Of a DNA stretch of 64,000 nt, positions 51,639 through 59,903 are shown one piece after another. The first letter of the stretch is position 1. Each line of letters opens with the position of its first letter. Source of the stretch: JAITVM01 sp031551135 (lineage in GTDB: Bacteria > Bacillota > Clostridia > Lachnospirales > JAITVM01); assembly GCA_031551135.1 (NCBI GenBank), contig JAVBOA010000007.1, positions 1-64,000 on the forward strand. The letters run 5' to 3'. The translations under genes and the position numbers were made by a program. A model generated the notes under the pieces. That model saw only the letters and a list, made by a program, of their open reading frames with translations. It was not told the origin of the DNA and searched no databases.

Positions 51639-52425
51639 TCAGCAATACTTTCCCCGTATTTTTATCGTTTACTATATTTTCACTATAAGGAATCAATATA
51701 CCCAAATTCCCAGCCGAAGCCTTATAAAACTCAGCGCATTTAAATAAATACAAACAATTTGTTTTTGATAAACAAAGATTCCGTCCAATCGAATCCAGCA
51801 AAATTTCATCTGCCGCCGAGAGAATATTTCTTCTTTTCGAAAGTTCATTGTGAATTTTTTCGGTGAATTCAATTATAAATTCCGATTCTTTTTGAATGAA
51901 TTTCGAAATTTGCGCTTTGTCCAAAATATCTACGTCCGAATAATCCGAAAGGATTTTGAAAAACATAATTTGATAGGATTTAAAAAATTTCGAACCGACG
52001 GAATATACCGCCGAAGCTTCCATATCTATTAAGCAATTTGAGTCATGTTCGAAAATCTTTTGGCTGACCGTCAGCAGTCTTTGTTCGCTTTTATACGTTT
52101 TAAAAATAGTTTCGGGATAATAAATATATCCCGAATCATAATCCATAATTTTATTAATAAAAAAACAATCGCCGAGTTTTAGATTTTTATTAAGTGAGCC
52201 GCAAATTCCAAAATTTATTAGAATATCATTTTTATTAATTTTCCGGCTCGAAAGCGCATAAGCCAGCGCCGCGGCTGAATTTATTTTTCCGCTTCCTGTT
52301 ATAATTAAAAAATACTTATCGCTTGAATAAATATCAAATTTATCAAAATCCCGGTTTCTCTCAAGTTCTAATTTTTTTATAAAATATTCGGCTTCAAAAT
52401 AAAGTGCGCAAACAATATAAATCAT
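51610..52425 (-). CDS. Nucleosidase/phosphorylase-family protein coupled to splB
   Basis: A 271-residue protein of the purine nucleoside phosphorylase/MTA nucleosidase fold: ITGSGKINSAAALAYAL, INFGICGSLNKNLKLGDCFFI, active-site glutamate in LIDMEASAVYSVG, and catalytic Asp in KILSDYSDVD. The last 70 residues are an extra helical extension I do not recognise. It overlaps splB by 29 bases and alaX by 4 (ATGA). It could remove 5'-deoxyadenosine or methylthioadenosine, inhibitors of radical SAM enzymes; that link is inference. Confidence 0.8.
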   Translation of the reverse strand: MIYIVCALYFEAEYFIKKLELERNRDFDKFDIYSSDKYFLIITGSGKINSAAALAYALSSRKINKNDILINFGICGSLNKNLKLGDCFFINKIMDYDSGYIYYPETIFKTYKSEQRLLTVSQKIFEHDSNCLIDMEASAVYSVGSKFFKSYQIMFFKILSDYSDVDILDKAQISKFIQKESEFIIEFTEKIHNELSKRRNILSAADEILLDSIGRNLCLSKTNCLYLFKCAEFYKASAGNLGILIPYSENIVNDKNTGKVLLNEIKNKLLQ

Positions 52426-53609
52426 AAATATCTCCTGATAGTCTCAACAGCAAAATCTATTGCATAATCAGCGTCCACCGATTTTGCAAAGCCCTGCGCA
52501 AAGCTCTGCGTTCCGCCGCCTTTGCCGTTAATTTTCTGCATTACTTGCCGCAAAATTATCGCCATATCGAGATTTGATTTCGTCGAACAAGCGAACAAAA
52601 AATTAATTTGATCTTCGTCACGGCTTGCAAAAATACAAACATTCCGTTCGTCGACAGCAATTATTTTTTCGGATATTTTTTTTATGAGCATCATTTTTTC
52701 GTCAAAAACATATTTGTATACATTAATATTTTTAATAACATCGAAATTTTTAAGGATTTCGCCAAATTTATAGCTTATATATTTTTGATTGAAATTCTTA
52801 TTGTCTTCCGCATATTCCGAAACTTTTTCTTTTAAATTATTTATTGCATTCAGTGCATTATGTTCATTTGTATTGAATTTTTTGCAGATTTCCTCAAAAT
52901 AATAGTCACGCAATAAAATATAATCAGTAGCACGGGCACCGGCCACGAACTCGATTCTTGTATTCCCTTTATTGCGCTCAAAACGTTTGATTTTTATAAA
53001 AACAACGTTGATCGTATTTTTAAAATGCACACCACAGCAGGCGTTTATATCAAAATCGCCGATTTTCAAAATTCGGATTTTTTTATCGACATCGGGCAAA
53101 GCCCTGCGAAGCTCCAGATTATTTAATTCCCAAGGCTCCGGTTCGAAGGATTCGACCGCAATATTATCCTGCACGATTTTATTTGCCAAGCGTTCAACAT
53201 TCAAAACTTCATCTTTGTTGATTTCCCCGTTTATATCTACCGTCGAAAACTGTTCGCCCAAATGTATCCCGAAAGTATTTTTGCTGTAAAGATTATAAAA
53301 CGCACCGGAAATAATATGCTGCGCCAAATGCTGCTGCATAAAATCCAGTCTGTTTTGAGAATCTACAGTACATTCGAGATTCAAATGCCTTTGCGGCTGC
53401 TGCATTAATACATGAACAATTTCTTCATCCTGCATAAAAACTTTAGTTACTCTCAATCCGTCAATTGTACCCGTATCGCAAGGCTGTCCGCCGCCCCCGA
53501 AGTAAAAAGCCGTTCTGTCCAAAATTACGTAAAACAATTCGTTTTTCTCAATTATACTGACAATATTCGCTTTAAAGTTAAATAATAAAGGGTCATCGTA
53601 AAAAATCAT
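52422..53609 (-). CDS. Alanyl-tRNA editing protein, AlaX-like with DHHA1 domain
   Basis: A 395-residue stand-alone relative of the AlaRS editing half: an N-terminal barrel (AFYFGGGGQPCDTGTIDG), zinc/editing core with HLAQHIISGAFY (HxxxH) and CCGVHFKN, a coiled-coil linker, and a C-terminal DHHA1 domain ending NGKGGGTQSFAQGFAKS. It should hydrolyse Ser- or Gly-tRNA(Ala). The start is ATG 53609, six bases after GGGGGG. Its stop overlaps the nucleosidase start. Confidence 0.9.
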   Translation of the reverse strand: MIFYDDPLLFNFKANIVSIIEKNELFYVILDRTAFYFGGGGQPCDTGTIDGLRVTKVFMQDEEIVHVLMQQPQRHLNLECTVDSQNRLDFMQQHLAQHIISGAFYNLYSKNTFGIHLGEQFSTVDINGEINKDEVLNVERLANKIVQDNIAVESFEPEPWELNNLELRRALPDVDKKIRILKIGDFDINACCGVHFKNTINVVFIKIKRFERNKGNTRIEFVAGARATDYILLRDYYFEEICKKFNTNEHNALNAINNLKEKVSEYAEDNKNFNQKYISYKFGEILKNFDVIKNINVYKYVFDEKMMLIKKISEKIIAVDERNVCIFASRDEDQINFLFACSTKSNLDMAIILRQVMQKINGKGGGTQSFAQGFAKSVDADYAIDFAVETIRRYL

Positions 53610-53633
53610 TCCATTCCCCCCATACACTCATTT

Positions 53634-54359
53634 TCATAAAAACTTATTTATATAAAGCTCCGAAGAGCGTGACATTTCTTTTGAAAAATCGGACATATAT
53701 TTTCTTTTGCAAAATGCCTGAACAAAAGCTTCAAAATCCTTATCGGGATAAAGTTCTTTGAACATATTTCTATGCTCGTCCTCCGATAAGCGTCGGTATT
53801 TATTTTCAAAAACAATATATTTTTTATCCACACGTTTCGGCTTCATTCGAGTTTTTTGCGATTCCGACGGATAACCGAAAACAAGCATGGTTATTGGTAT
53901 AGTAAATTCATCCAGTCCAAGCAATTCAACATGCTTTTCGTAATTTTCCAAAATATCGCCGATATAGCAAGAGCCGATTCCAAGCGATTCTGCCGCAACC
54001 ACCATATTTTGCGCCGCTATCATTGCATCTTCTATCGCTAATAAAATATCTCCGCAGCCCGGATTTCTGGGGTTCATTCCCGCATAATTATAAGAATCCA
54101 GCCATCTTCTGCAATCCGCCAAAAAAATGCAAACAAATGAAGCTTTCGCGATAAAAGGCTGATTATCGCATGTCACGGATAATTTTTCTTTAAGTTCTTG
54201 GTCTGTGATATCTAAAATGCTGTATAAAACCTGATTTCCCGCCGTTGGTGCTTGTATTGCGGCGTTAAATAATTCCTCTTTTATTTCTTGCGTAATTTCG
54301 CGCTCCTCAAAAACACGAACAGATTTTCGTTCGTAAAGGCTTTTAATAATTTCGTTCAT
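53634..54359 (-). CDS. Nitroreductase family flavoprotein
   Basis: A 241-residue FMN-dependent oxidoreductase: YERKSVRVFEEREIT (FMN phosphate site), APTAGNQVLY, AAESLGIGSCYIGDIL and ITMLVFGYPSESQKTRMK. It resembles NfsA/FRP-type clostridial nitroreductases. The substrate is unknown. It is directly downstream of pcrA and upstream of alaX in one co-directional run; the start follows AGGAG. Confidence 0.92.
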   Translation of the reverse strand: MNEIIKSLYERKSVRVFEEREITQEIKEELFNAAIQAPTAGNQVLYSILDITDQELKEKLSVTCDNQPFIAKASFVCIFLADCRRWLDSYNYAGMNPRNPGCGDILLAIEDAMIAAQNMVVAAESLGIGSCYIGDILENYEKHVELLGLDEFTIPITMLVFGYPSESQKTRMKPKRVDKKYIVFENKYRRLSEDEHRNMFKELYPDKDFEAFVQAFCKRKYMSDFSKEMSRSSELYINKFL

Positions 54360-54370
54360 TCTTTCAGCTC

Positions 54371-56497
54371 CTATGCTTTTTGAATTTTTGATAATTTCGC
54401 CATAAATTTTTTAATTCCGTGATTTTCAAATTTTACAGTTATTTCAAAATCCGCTCCCGCCGGCCGAATTTCCAAAACCTTACCGGTTCCGTATCTGCTT
54501 TGTTTCACCATATCGCCGACCACAAAATCCAAGCTTACATTTTTCGGCGTGAGGATTTCTTTATTTTTCAATAATTTCTCTTTTTCGGGGTCATAAAAAT
54601 ATTGGATTGGTATTTCCGACAAAAACCTAGACGCAATTTGAAAATTCCTTTCGCCTCTGGTCATTCGGCTTTTCGAATTCGTCAGAAACAAAATTTTCAT
54701 TGCACGGGTTATGGCAACATAGCATAAACGGCGTTCCTCTTCCTCCTGAGACTCATCATAAAAAACACGAGCCGACGGAAAAAGCCCCTCTTCCATACCC
54801 GTTACAAAAACCACCGGAAATTCAAGACCTTTTGCAGAATGGATTGTCATTAAAGAAATTGAATTGCTGTCTCTGTCATAATTATCGATATCCGCAACCA
54901 AAGACACCTCTTGCAAAAAAGCCTCCAAAGTCGGAGTTTCGGATATTTCTTCAAAAGCGGCGGCTTTATCTATAAATTCGTTAATATTATCGATTCGGGA
55001 ATTTTCCAAATCCTCGCCTTCGATTATCAAAGCTTCAAGATATTTAGATTCTTCTAAAACAAAAGAAATAAATTCCGATATATTTAAAATTTCTTTCATT
55101 GCATATAATTTTTGGAGCATTTCATAAAAAGCCCGTACCGGTTTTGATTTTGATTTTAAATCGGGAATATCGGAAATATTTTTTAGTGCGTCAAAAAAAC
55201 TGATATCATTTTTTAGGGCATACGCCGAAATTTTTGCGAGCGTTGAGTCCCCGATTCCTCTTTTCGGTGTATTTATAATTCGTTTAAACGAGATTTCATC
55301 TTTTGGATTTACGATCACTCTTAAATACGCCAAAATATCTTTTATTTCTTTTCTGTCATAAAATCTTATGCCGCCGAAAATTCTATAAGGCAGAGAATAA
55401 TTTACAAAAATTTCTTCAAAAGTTCGAGATTGAATATTCGTGCGGTATAAAACGGCTATATCACTGTATTTATACTCTTCTTTTGTAAGTTTTATGATTT
55501 GCTTGGCCACAAATTGAGCCTCTTCTTGTTCGGAATACGCTTCGTAAGCCTCGATTTTCTTACCTTCCAAAGCTTCTGTCCAAAGAGTTTTATCTTTACG
55601 CATCGTATTATTGCTGATAACATGATTTGCAACCGAAAGAATATTCTGTGTAGAGCGGTAATTTTGTTCCAGTTTTATAACTTTGGCGTTTGGGTAATCT
55701 TTTTCGAAATTCAAAATATTTGCGATATCCGCGCCGCGCCAGCCGTAAATGCTCTGGTCGTCATCGCCTACAACACAAATATTTCCGTTTTTGCCGGATA
55801 ATTTATTCACTAAAGTATATTGAGCGGTGTTTGTGTCTTGATACTCGTCAACTAAAATATATTTAAATTTTTCCTGATATTTTTTCAAAATTTCCGGAAA
55901 ATAATGAAAAAGTTCAACGGTTTTAAAAATCAAATCGTCAAAATCCAGAGCGTTGCTGTTGCGCAGCTTCTTTTGGTACAAAGAATATATCTTGGACTTT
56001 TGGACATCATAAAAATTATCATTTACCTGTTTTTCATAATCTTTTGCGGAAATTAATTTATCTTTAAGTGAACTGATTGTAGAAGCTACATCACGAAGCG
56101 GAAATTGTTTTTCATTAAAATTAAGCTCTTTAATACAATTTTTTATTAATTTTCCCGAATCTTCCGAATCATAAATTGTAAAATTTTTATCATATTCCAA
56201 ATGATGAATCTCCATACGCAAAATCCTTGCGCATGTCGAATGAAAAGTGCTGACCCAAACATTTTTGCCGAATTCGCTGATATTTATAACGCGTTCTTTC
56301 ATCTCCTCCGCCGCTTTGTTTGTAAAAGTTATCGCCAAAATATTATATGGGCTTACGCCGTTTTCTATTAAATTTGCGATTCTATGAGTCAGAACTCTGG
56401 TTTTCCCCGAGCCTGCGCCCGCCAAAATCAAAAGCTGACCTTCTTTAAACATAACAGCTTCTTTTTGAGTATTATTTAGATTTTCAAATAAGTTCAT
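54371..56497 (-). CDS. pcrA: ATP-dependent DNA helicase PcrA/UvrD
   Basis: A 708-residue superfamily 1A 3'-5' helicase for nucleotide-excision repair and clearing replication roadblocks. All motifs are present: NNTQKEAVMFKEG (Q), ILAGAGSGKTRVL (Walker A), STFHSTCARILR, VDEYQDTN (II), GDDDQSIYGWRGA (III), LEQNYRST (IV), TIHSAKGLEFPVVFVTG (V) and CYVAITRAM (VI). The C-terminal tail (VVGDMVKQSRYGTGKVLEI) matches the PcrA Tudor-like domain that binds RNA polymerase. It overlaps yerC by 14 bases. Confidence 0.97.
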   Translation of the reverse strand: MNLFENLNNTQKEAVMFKEGQLLILAGAGSGKTRVLTHRIANLIENGVSPYNILAITFTNKAAEEMKERVINISEFGKNVWVSTFHSTCARILRMEIHHLEYDKNFTIYDSEDSGKLIKNCIKELNFNEKQFPLRDVASTISSLKDKLISAKDYEKQVNDNFYDVQKSKIYSLYQKKLRNSNALDFDDLIFKTVELFHYFPEILKKYQEKFKYILVDEYQDTNTAQYTLVNKLSGKNGNICVVGDDDQSIYGWRGADIANILNFEKDYPNAKVIKLEQNYRSTQNILSVANHVISNNTMRKDKTLWTEALEGKKIEAYEAYSEQEEAQFVAKQIIKLTKEEYKYSDIAVLYRTNIQSRTFEEIFVNYSLPYRIFGGIRFYDRKEIKDILAYLRVIVNPKDEISFKRIINTPKRGIGDSTLAKISAYALKNDISFFDALKNISDIPDLKSKSKPVRAFYEMLQKLYAMKEILNISEFISFVLEESKYLEALIIEGEDLENSRIDNINEFIDKAAAFEEISETPTLEAFLQEVSLVADIDNYDRDSNSISLMTIHSAKGLEFPVVFVTGMEEGLFPSARVFYDESQEEEERRLCYVAITRAMKILFLTNSKSRMTRGERNFQIASRFLSEIPIQYFYDPEKEKLLKNKEILTPKNVSLDFVVGDMVKQSRYGTGKVLEIRPAGADFEITVKFENHGIKKFMAKLSKIQKA

Positions 56498-56795
56498 TTT
56501 CGTCTTCCTTTTTTAAAAGTCTTTCCAGAACGAGTTTATATCCGTCCGAACCATAATTCAGGCTGCGATTTACGCGGCTAATCGTGGCTGTTGAAGCGCC
56601 TGTAAGTTTTCCGATTTCGATATATGTCTTGCCTTCTTGCAGCATAATACAAACCTCCAGCCTTTGGGCAAGCGCTTGCAGCTCATGCACCGTGCATATA
56701 TCTTCAAAAAATTTATAGCATTCGTCTTCATCTTTCAGTCCCAAAATAGCCTTGAACAGTAAATTTACACTATTATTTCGAATTTTTTCATTCAT
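56484..56795 (-). CDS. yerC: YerC/YecD family TrpR-like DNA-binding protein
   Basis: A 103-residue relative of the Trp repressor fold: LFKAILGLKDEDECYKFFEDICTVHELQALAQRLEV and the helix-turn-helix KTYIEIGKLTGASTATISRVNRSLNYG. In Firmicutes it is commonly found beside pcrA, as in Bacillus subtilis. The start is ATG 56795 after AAGG; an upstream in-frame codon lacks a site. Its DNA target is not established here. Confidence 0.93.
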   Translation of the reverse strand: MNEKIRNNSVNLLFKAILGLKDEDECYKFFEDICTVHELQALAQRLEVCIMLQEGKTYIEIGKLTGASTATISRVNRSLNYGSDGYKLVLERLLKKEDENELI

Positions 56796-57159
56796 AGCGA
56801 CAACCTTCCTAAAGTTCATAATATTTTAAATTATCTTTTATTCTACCATACAACTAAACTATTGATAAGGCACTTGTAAAATTTAATAATTTATTATATA
56901 TTTATTATATTGATTTATATTTTTAAAAATAATTATGATTATATTTAAGCAGCATCGAATTTTTATTTATCAATGCACCTTTATTCTATATATGTCCAAC
57001 TCGTTTAAGCAAATGCCATGCCGCAAATATATGAAACTTCTTTATTTTACCCCAAAAATTTTTGCAGAGTTTCATATATACGGAAATATTATAAATTTAT
57101 TTCATCTTGAATTTAAATATTAATCATATTTTTTGTGTCGTTTAGATTTTTTTATACCA
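56796..57159. other. AT-rich intergenic region with a perfect 12 bp inverted repeat
   Basis: No credible gene. ATATATGAAACT (57027-57038) and AGTTTCATATAT (57068-57079) form a perfect inverted repeat with a 29-base loop; there is no T-run after it. Confidence 0.4.
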
Positions 57160-57262
57160 TAGCATTTTAACTATATATTGATTACTTTGCGTTTTGATTT
57201 TTCTTGATATCATGTATCTTCAAAACAAAATATTTTAGCCGGTAAAAAATCAAACCGCTATA
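57160..57262 (+). repeat. Hairpin element, family 2
   Basis: Starts TAGCATTTTAAC, continues GCGTTTTGATTTTTCTTGAT and ends AAAAAATCAAACCGCTATA. It shares layout with 31180-31273 (minus) and 59805-59876; the spacer is longest in this copy. Confidence 0.8.
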
Positions 57263-57510
57263 TAAAAGACTTTCTAAATTTTACTTCATTTTTTTTGAAT
57301 AAGCATATTATCCAGTTATCTATTTTCGTAAATTTTTCGATTAATACTTAGGCTAAAACATACAAAATCTATCATTTTGGATTTTTTTAAAAATATTCCT
57401 TTTTTTGAAATAAGCAATTTGTTTCGGCATAGACCATTTATATTTTCTTTTGTTCAAAAAAATTGTACAAACTGTATGATTAATTAACTATCCAGGGGGA
57501 ATCTCATGTT

Positions 57511-57753
57511 ATGAAAAATTATATAAATATAACACGCAACGAAAAATCTGTTGATAATATAACATGTAATTTATGTGGAAAAAGTATTGAAAAAAATCAA
57601 TGGGGCTATTTTGACCCATATCTTTCTATAAATCAAACTTGGGGATTTGGTTCGGAATACGACGGCGAAACGCATCATATAGATATTTGTTCATCTTGTT
57701 ATAATAAACTATTGAAAACTATGGCGATTAAGCCCAATGAACCTACAGAATAA
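57511..57753 (+). CDS. Small zinc-ribbon-like protein of unknown function
   Basis: An 80-residue protein with two CxxC pairs (CNLCGK near 20 and CSSCYNKLL near 62) flanking an aromatic, Gly-rich segment (WGYFDPYLSINQTWGFGSEYDGETHHIDI), which suggests a zinc-binding fold. Similar short proteins with a YDGE core occur as hypotheticals in several bacteria; no function is known to me. AGGGGGA precedes the ATG by about 10 bases, and a strong terminator follows, which supports a real gene. Confidence 0.75.
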   Translation: MKNYINITRNEKSVDNITCNLCGKSIEKNQWGYFDPYLSINQTWGFGSEYDGETHHIDICSSCYNKLLKTMAIKPNEPTE

Positions 57754-57788
57754 AAATAAACCTCCGGAAAAACTTCGGGGGTTTATTT
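57754..57788 (+). terminator. Terminator of the zinc-ribbon gene
   Basis: AAATAAACCTCCG pairs with CGGGGGTTTATTT (one G-U), followed by a T-run. Confidence 0.9.
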
Positions 57789-57876
57789 TTTTGCATGAAG
57801 TTTGAAAACTGCTTTATTGCTTAGGGTTTACGCATAGGTTATAATTGCTGTAAAGATAAAACGAGGAGGAAAAATT

Positions 57877-58638
57877 TTGTATACAGATTTTTTTGAATAC
57901 ACAGCCAACAGAGTAAAGCATTTGAACCAAACCGAAATCGCTTTATTTGAATATGTAGTAAAAAATTTGGAGAAAGTTCGCAAAATGAGTATCCAGCAAT
58001 TTGCATCCGAAAGATTTTTGTCGACCACTACTATTTTTCGATTTACAAAAAAACTTGGCTTTTCGGGTTACAGCGATTTTATTGAATGTCTTTTGATTAC
58101 CGAACACCAAAGACCGAATTCTGAAGTACCTCCGGTTTTTTATAAAAAAGACTACAGCCAAGAATATTTAAAAAATCTTATCGAGGCTGTCAGAGTTATT
58201 CCGCAATCCAAAATAGAACAGGTTTTGGAAATTTTGAAGCGCAATCCTATGGTTTATATTTTGACCGACGAGCATACTAATGATATCGGGCGCTATGTTG
58301 AGCGGCTTTTTATCGGCATCGGTCTAAAATGCTATTTTCCAGAAGTGGAATATCAGTGTTTTTCTGTGCGGAACAATATCGAGGACAAGGATTTATTGAT
58401 TGTTCTTTCTTATACCGGCAACGATAAAATGCTGATTTCGCTTGTAGAAAAGATTTTTGCGAAAAAGCACCCTTCACTTCTTTCAATAACAAGATCCGAT
58501 AATAATGTCATCCAAAATATGTCGGATATCAATTTTTATATATTTGTTGATGAAATAATCAAAGACGGAATAAATTTAACCTCCAAAGTCGCCATAATTA
58601 TGATTCTCGAAGTTTTGATTTATAATTACATCTCATAA
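57877..58638 (+). CDS. RpiR/MurR family regulator of the agmatine cluster
   Basis: A 253-residue regulator: N-terminal helix-turn-helix (about 10-85; MSIQQFASERFLSTTTIFRFTKKLGFSGYSDF) and a C-terminal SIS-type fold (about 110-245; MVYILTDEHTNDIGRYVERL, LLIVLSYTGND). RpiR proteins usually sense phosphosugars, but an RpiR-type gene also accompanies the agmatine deiminase genes in Listeria. The start is TTG 57877 after AGGAGG. Position and orientation, just upstream of ptcA, suggest it controls the pathway; the ligand is unknown. Confidence 0.88.
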   Translation: MYTDFFEYTANRVKHLNQTEIALFEYVVKNLEKVRKMSIQQFASERFLSTTTIFRFTKKLGFSGYSDFIECLLITEHQRPNSEVPPVFYKKDYSQEYLKNLIEAVRVIPQSKIEQVLEILKRNPMVYILTDEHTNDIGRYVERLFIGIGLKCYFPEVEYQCFSVRNNIEDKDLLIVLSYTGNDKMLISLVEKIFAKKHPSLLSITRSDNNVIQNMSDINFYIFVDEIIKDGINLTSKVAIIMILEVLIYNYIS

Positions 58639-58802
58639 AACCCGTATTCTTTGTGTATGTAAAATTATTAACATAAAAGTAATAAAAATCACATTCCATA
58701 CTTTTAATGCAATATGTCGTGATATCATAGACAATTTTAATTTTGTTTGGTACTATTTTCTCAAGTTAATAAAATAACAAAATATTTTAGGAGGAAATTA
58801 AC

Positions 58803-59807
58803 ATGGCACGCATTAAAGATTTTATAGACACAAACGATTTTAACAAAGAAGAAATTTTACACATCATCAATTTATCCATTGCAATAAAAAAATGCATTAA
58901 AAACGGCTATTTCCCAAAACTTATGGAAAACAAAACTTTAGGTATGATTTTTGAACAATCTTCCACTCGTACAAGAGTTTCTTTTGAAACCGCAATGGAA
59001 CAATTGGGCGGTCATGCGCAATATCTTGCGCCGGGTCAAATTCAATTGGGCGGTCACGAAACTATCGAAGATTCCGGCCGTGTTCTTTCCCGACTTGTTG
59101 ATATTTTAATGGCACGCGTAAACCGCCATAAAACAGTTGCGGATCTTGCACGTTGCGCTTCTATCCCTGTTATCAACGCAATGAGCGAATATAATCATCC
59201 GACTCAGGAAATCGGAGACGCAATCACAATGATTGAAAATCTTCCGAACGGCAAACGCTTTGAGGATTGTAAAGTTGTATTTGTCGGCGACTGCACGCAG
59301 GTTTGCGCTTCATTAGCTTTTATTACAACAAAACTCGGCGGAAATTTCGTTCAATTCGGACCTAAAGGCTATCAATTATCTGATAAACACAGAGCGATTT
59401 GTGAAGAAAATATCAAAAATTACGGCGGAAGCTTTTATATTACCGAAGACGCTGAAGAAGCTTTTAAAGATGCTGATTTCGTTTATACAGACGTTTGGTA
59501 CGGACTTTATGACGACGAGCGTTCGACCGAAGACTGTATGAGAATTTTCTCGCCTAAATATCAAGTTACTATGGATTATTTGAATATGGCTTCTCCTAAT
59601 GTAAAATTCATGCACTGTCTGCCTGCCTCCCGCGGAATGGAAGTAACCGACGAAGTTTTGGATTCCGATAAATCCATCGCTTTTGACGAAGCCGGAAACC
59701 GTTTAACAGCTATGCGCGGACTTTTGGTATATTTTACTCCGAAAACCGTTGTAAACGAAGCCGAAGTTGCAAAAACCAAGGACGAATTAGAAAAATTATT
59801 GCCATAG
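58803..59807 (+). CDS. ptcA: Putrescine carbamoyltransferase
   Basis: A 334-residue carbamoyltransferase that phosphorolyses N-carbamoylputrescine to putrescine and carbamoyl phosphate. Carbamoyl phosphate motif SSTRTRVSFE, HPTQEIGD and the substrate motif HCLPASRGMEV distinguish it from aspartate enzymes; the context (agmatine deiminase, antiporters) favours putrescine over ornithine carbamoyltransferase. AGGAGG precedes the ATG. The stop codon TAG is the first triplet of a family 2 repeat, so the C-terminal end may have been set by that element. Confidence 0.95.
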   Translation: MARIKDFIDTNDFNKEEILHIINLSIAIKKCIKNGYFPKLMENKTLGMIFEQSSTRTRVSFETAMEQLGGHAQYLAPGQIQLGGHETIEDSGRVLSRLVDILMARVNRHKTVADLARCASIPVINAMSEYNHPTQEIGDAITMIENLPNGKRFEDCKVVFVGDCTQVCASLAFITTKLGGNFVQFGPKGYQLSDKHRAICEENIKNYGGSFYITEDAEEAFKDADFVYTDVWYGLYDDERSTEDCMRIFSPKYQVTMDYLNMASPNVKFMHCLPASRGMEVTDEVLDSDKSIAFDEAGNRLTAMRGLLVYFTPKTVVNEAEVAKTKDELEKLLP

Positions 59808-59876
59808 CATTTTAACAATACATTGATTGTAATGCGGTTTGATTTTTCTTGATAAAATTAAAAAATCAAGCCGCTA
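59805..59876 (+). repeat. Hairpin element, family 2 (supplies ptcA stop codon)
   Basis: TAGCATTTTAACAATACATT, then GCGGTTTGATTTTT pairs with AAAAAATCAAGCCGC. This is the shortest and most compact copy. It begins exactly at the ptcA stop and lies before the antiporter gene. Confidence 0.8.
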
Positions 59877-59903
59877 CAAACCTAATAGATTTGGGGAATT
59901 AGT

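Noticed and set aside
56935..57123. Open frame of about 62 codons on the plus strand
   Set aside because: AT-rich composition, no ribosome-binding site, and it spans an inverted repeat; treated as chance.
58803..59807. Ornithine carbamoyltransferase
   Set aside because: The general fold fits, but HCLPASRGME and the agmatine gene neighbourhood point to putrescine carbamoyltransferase.
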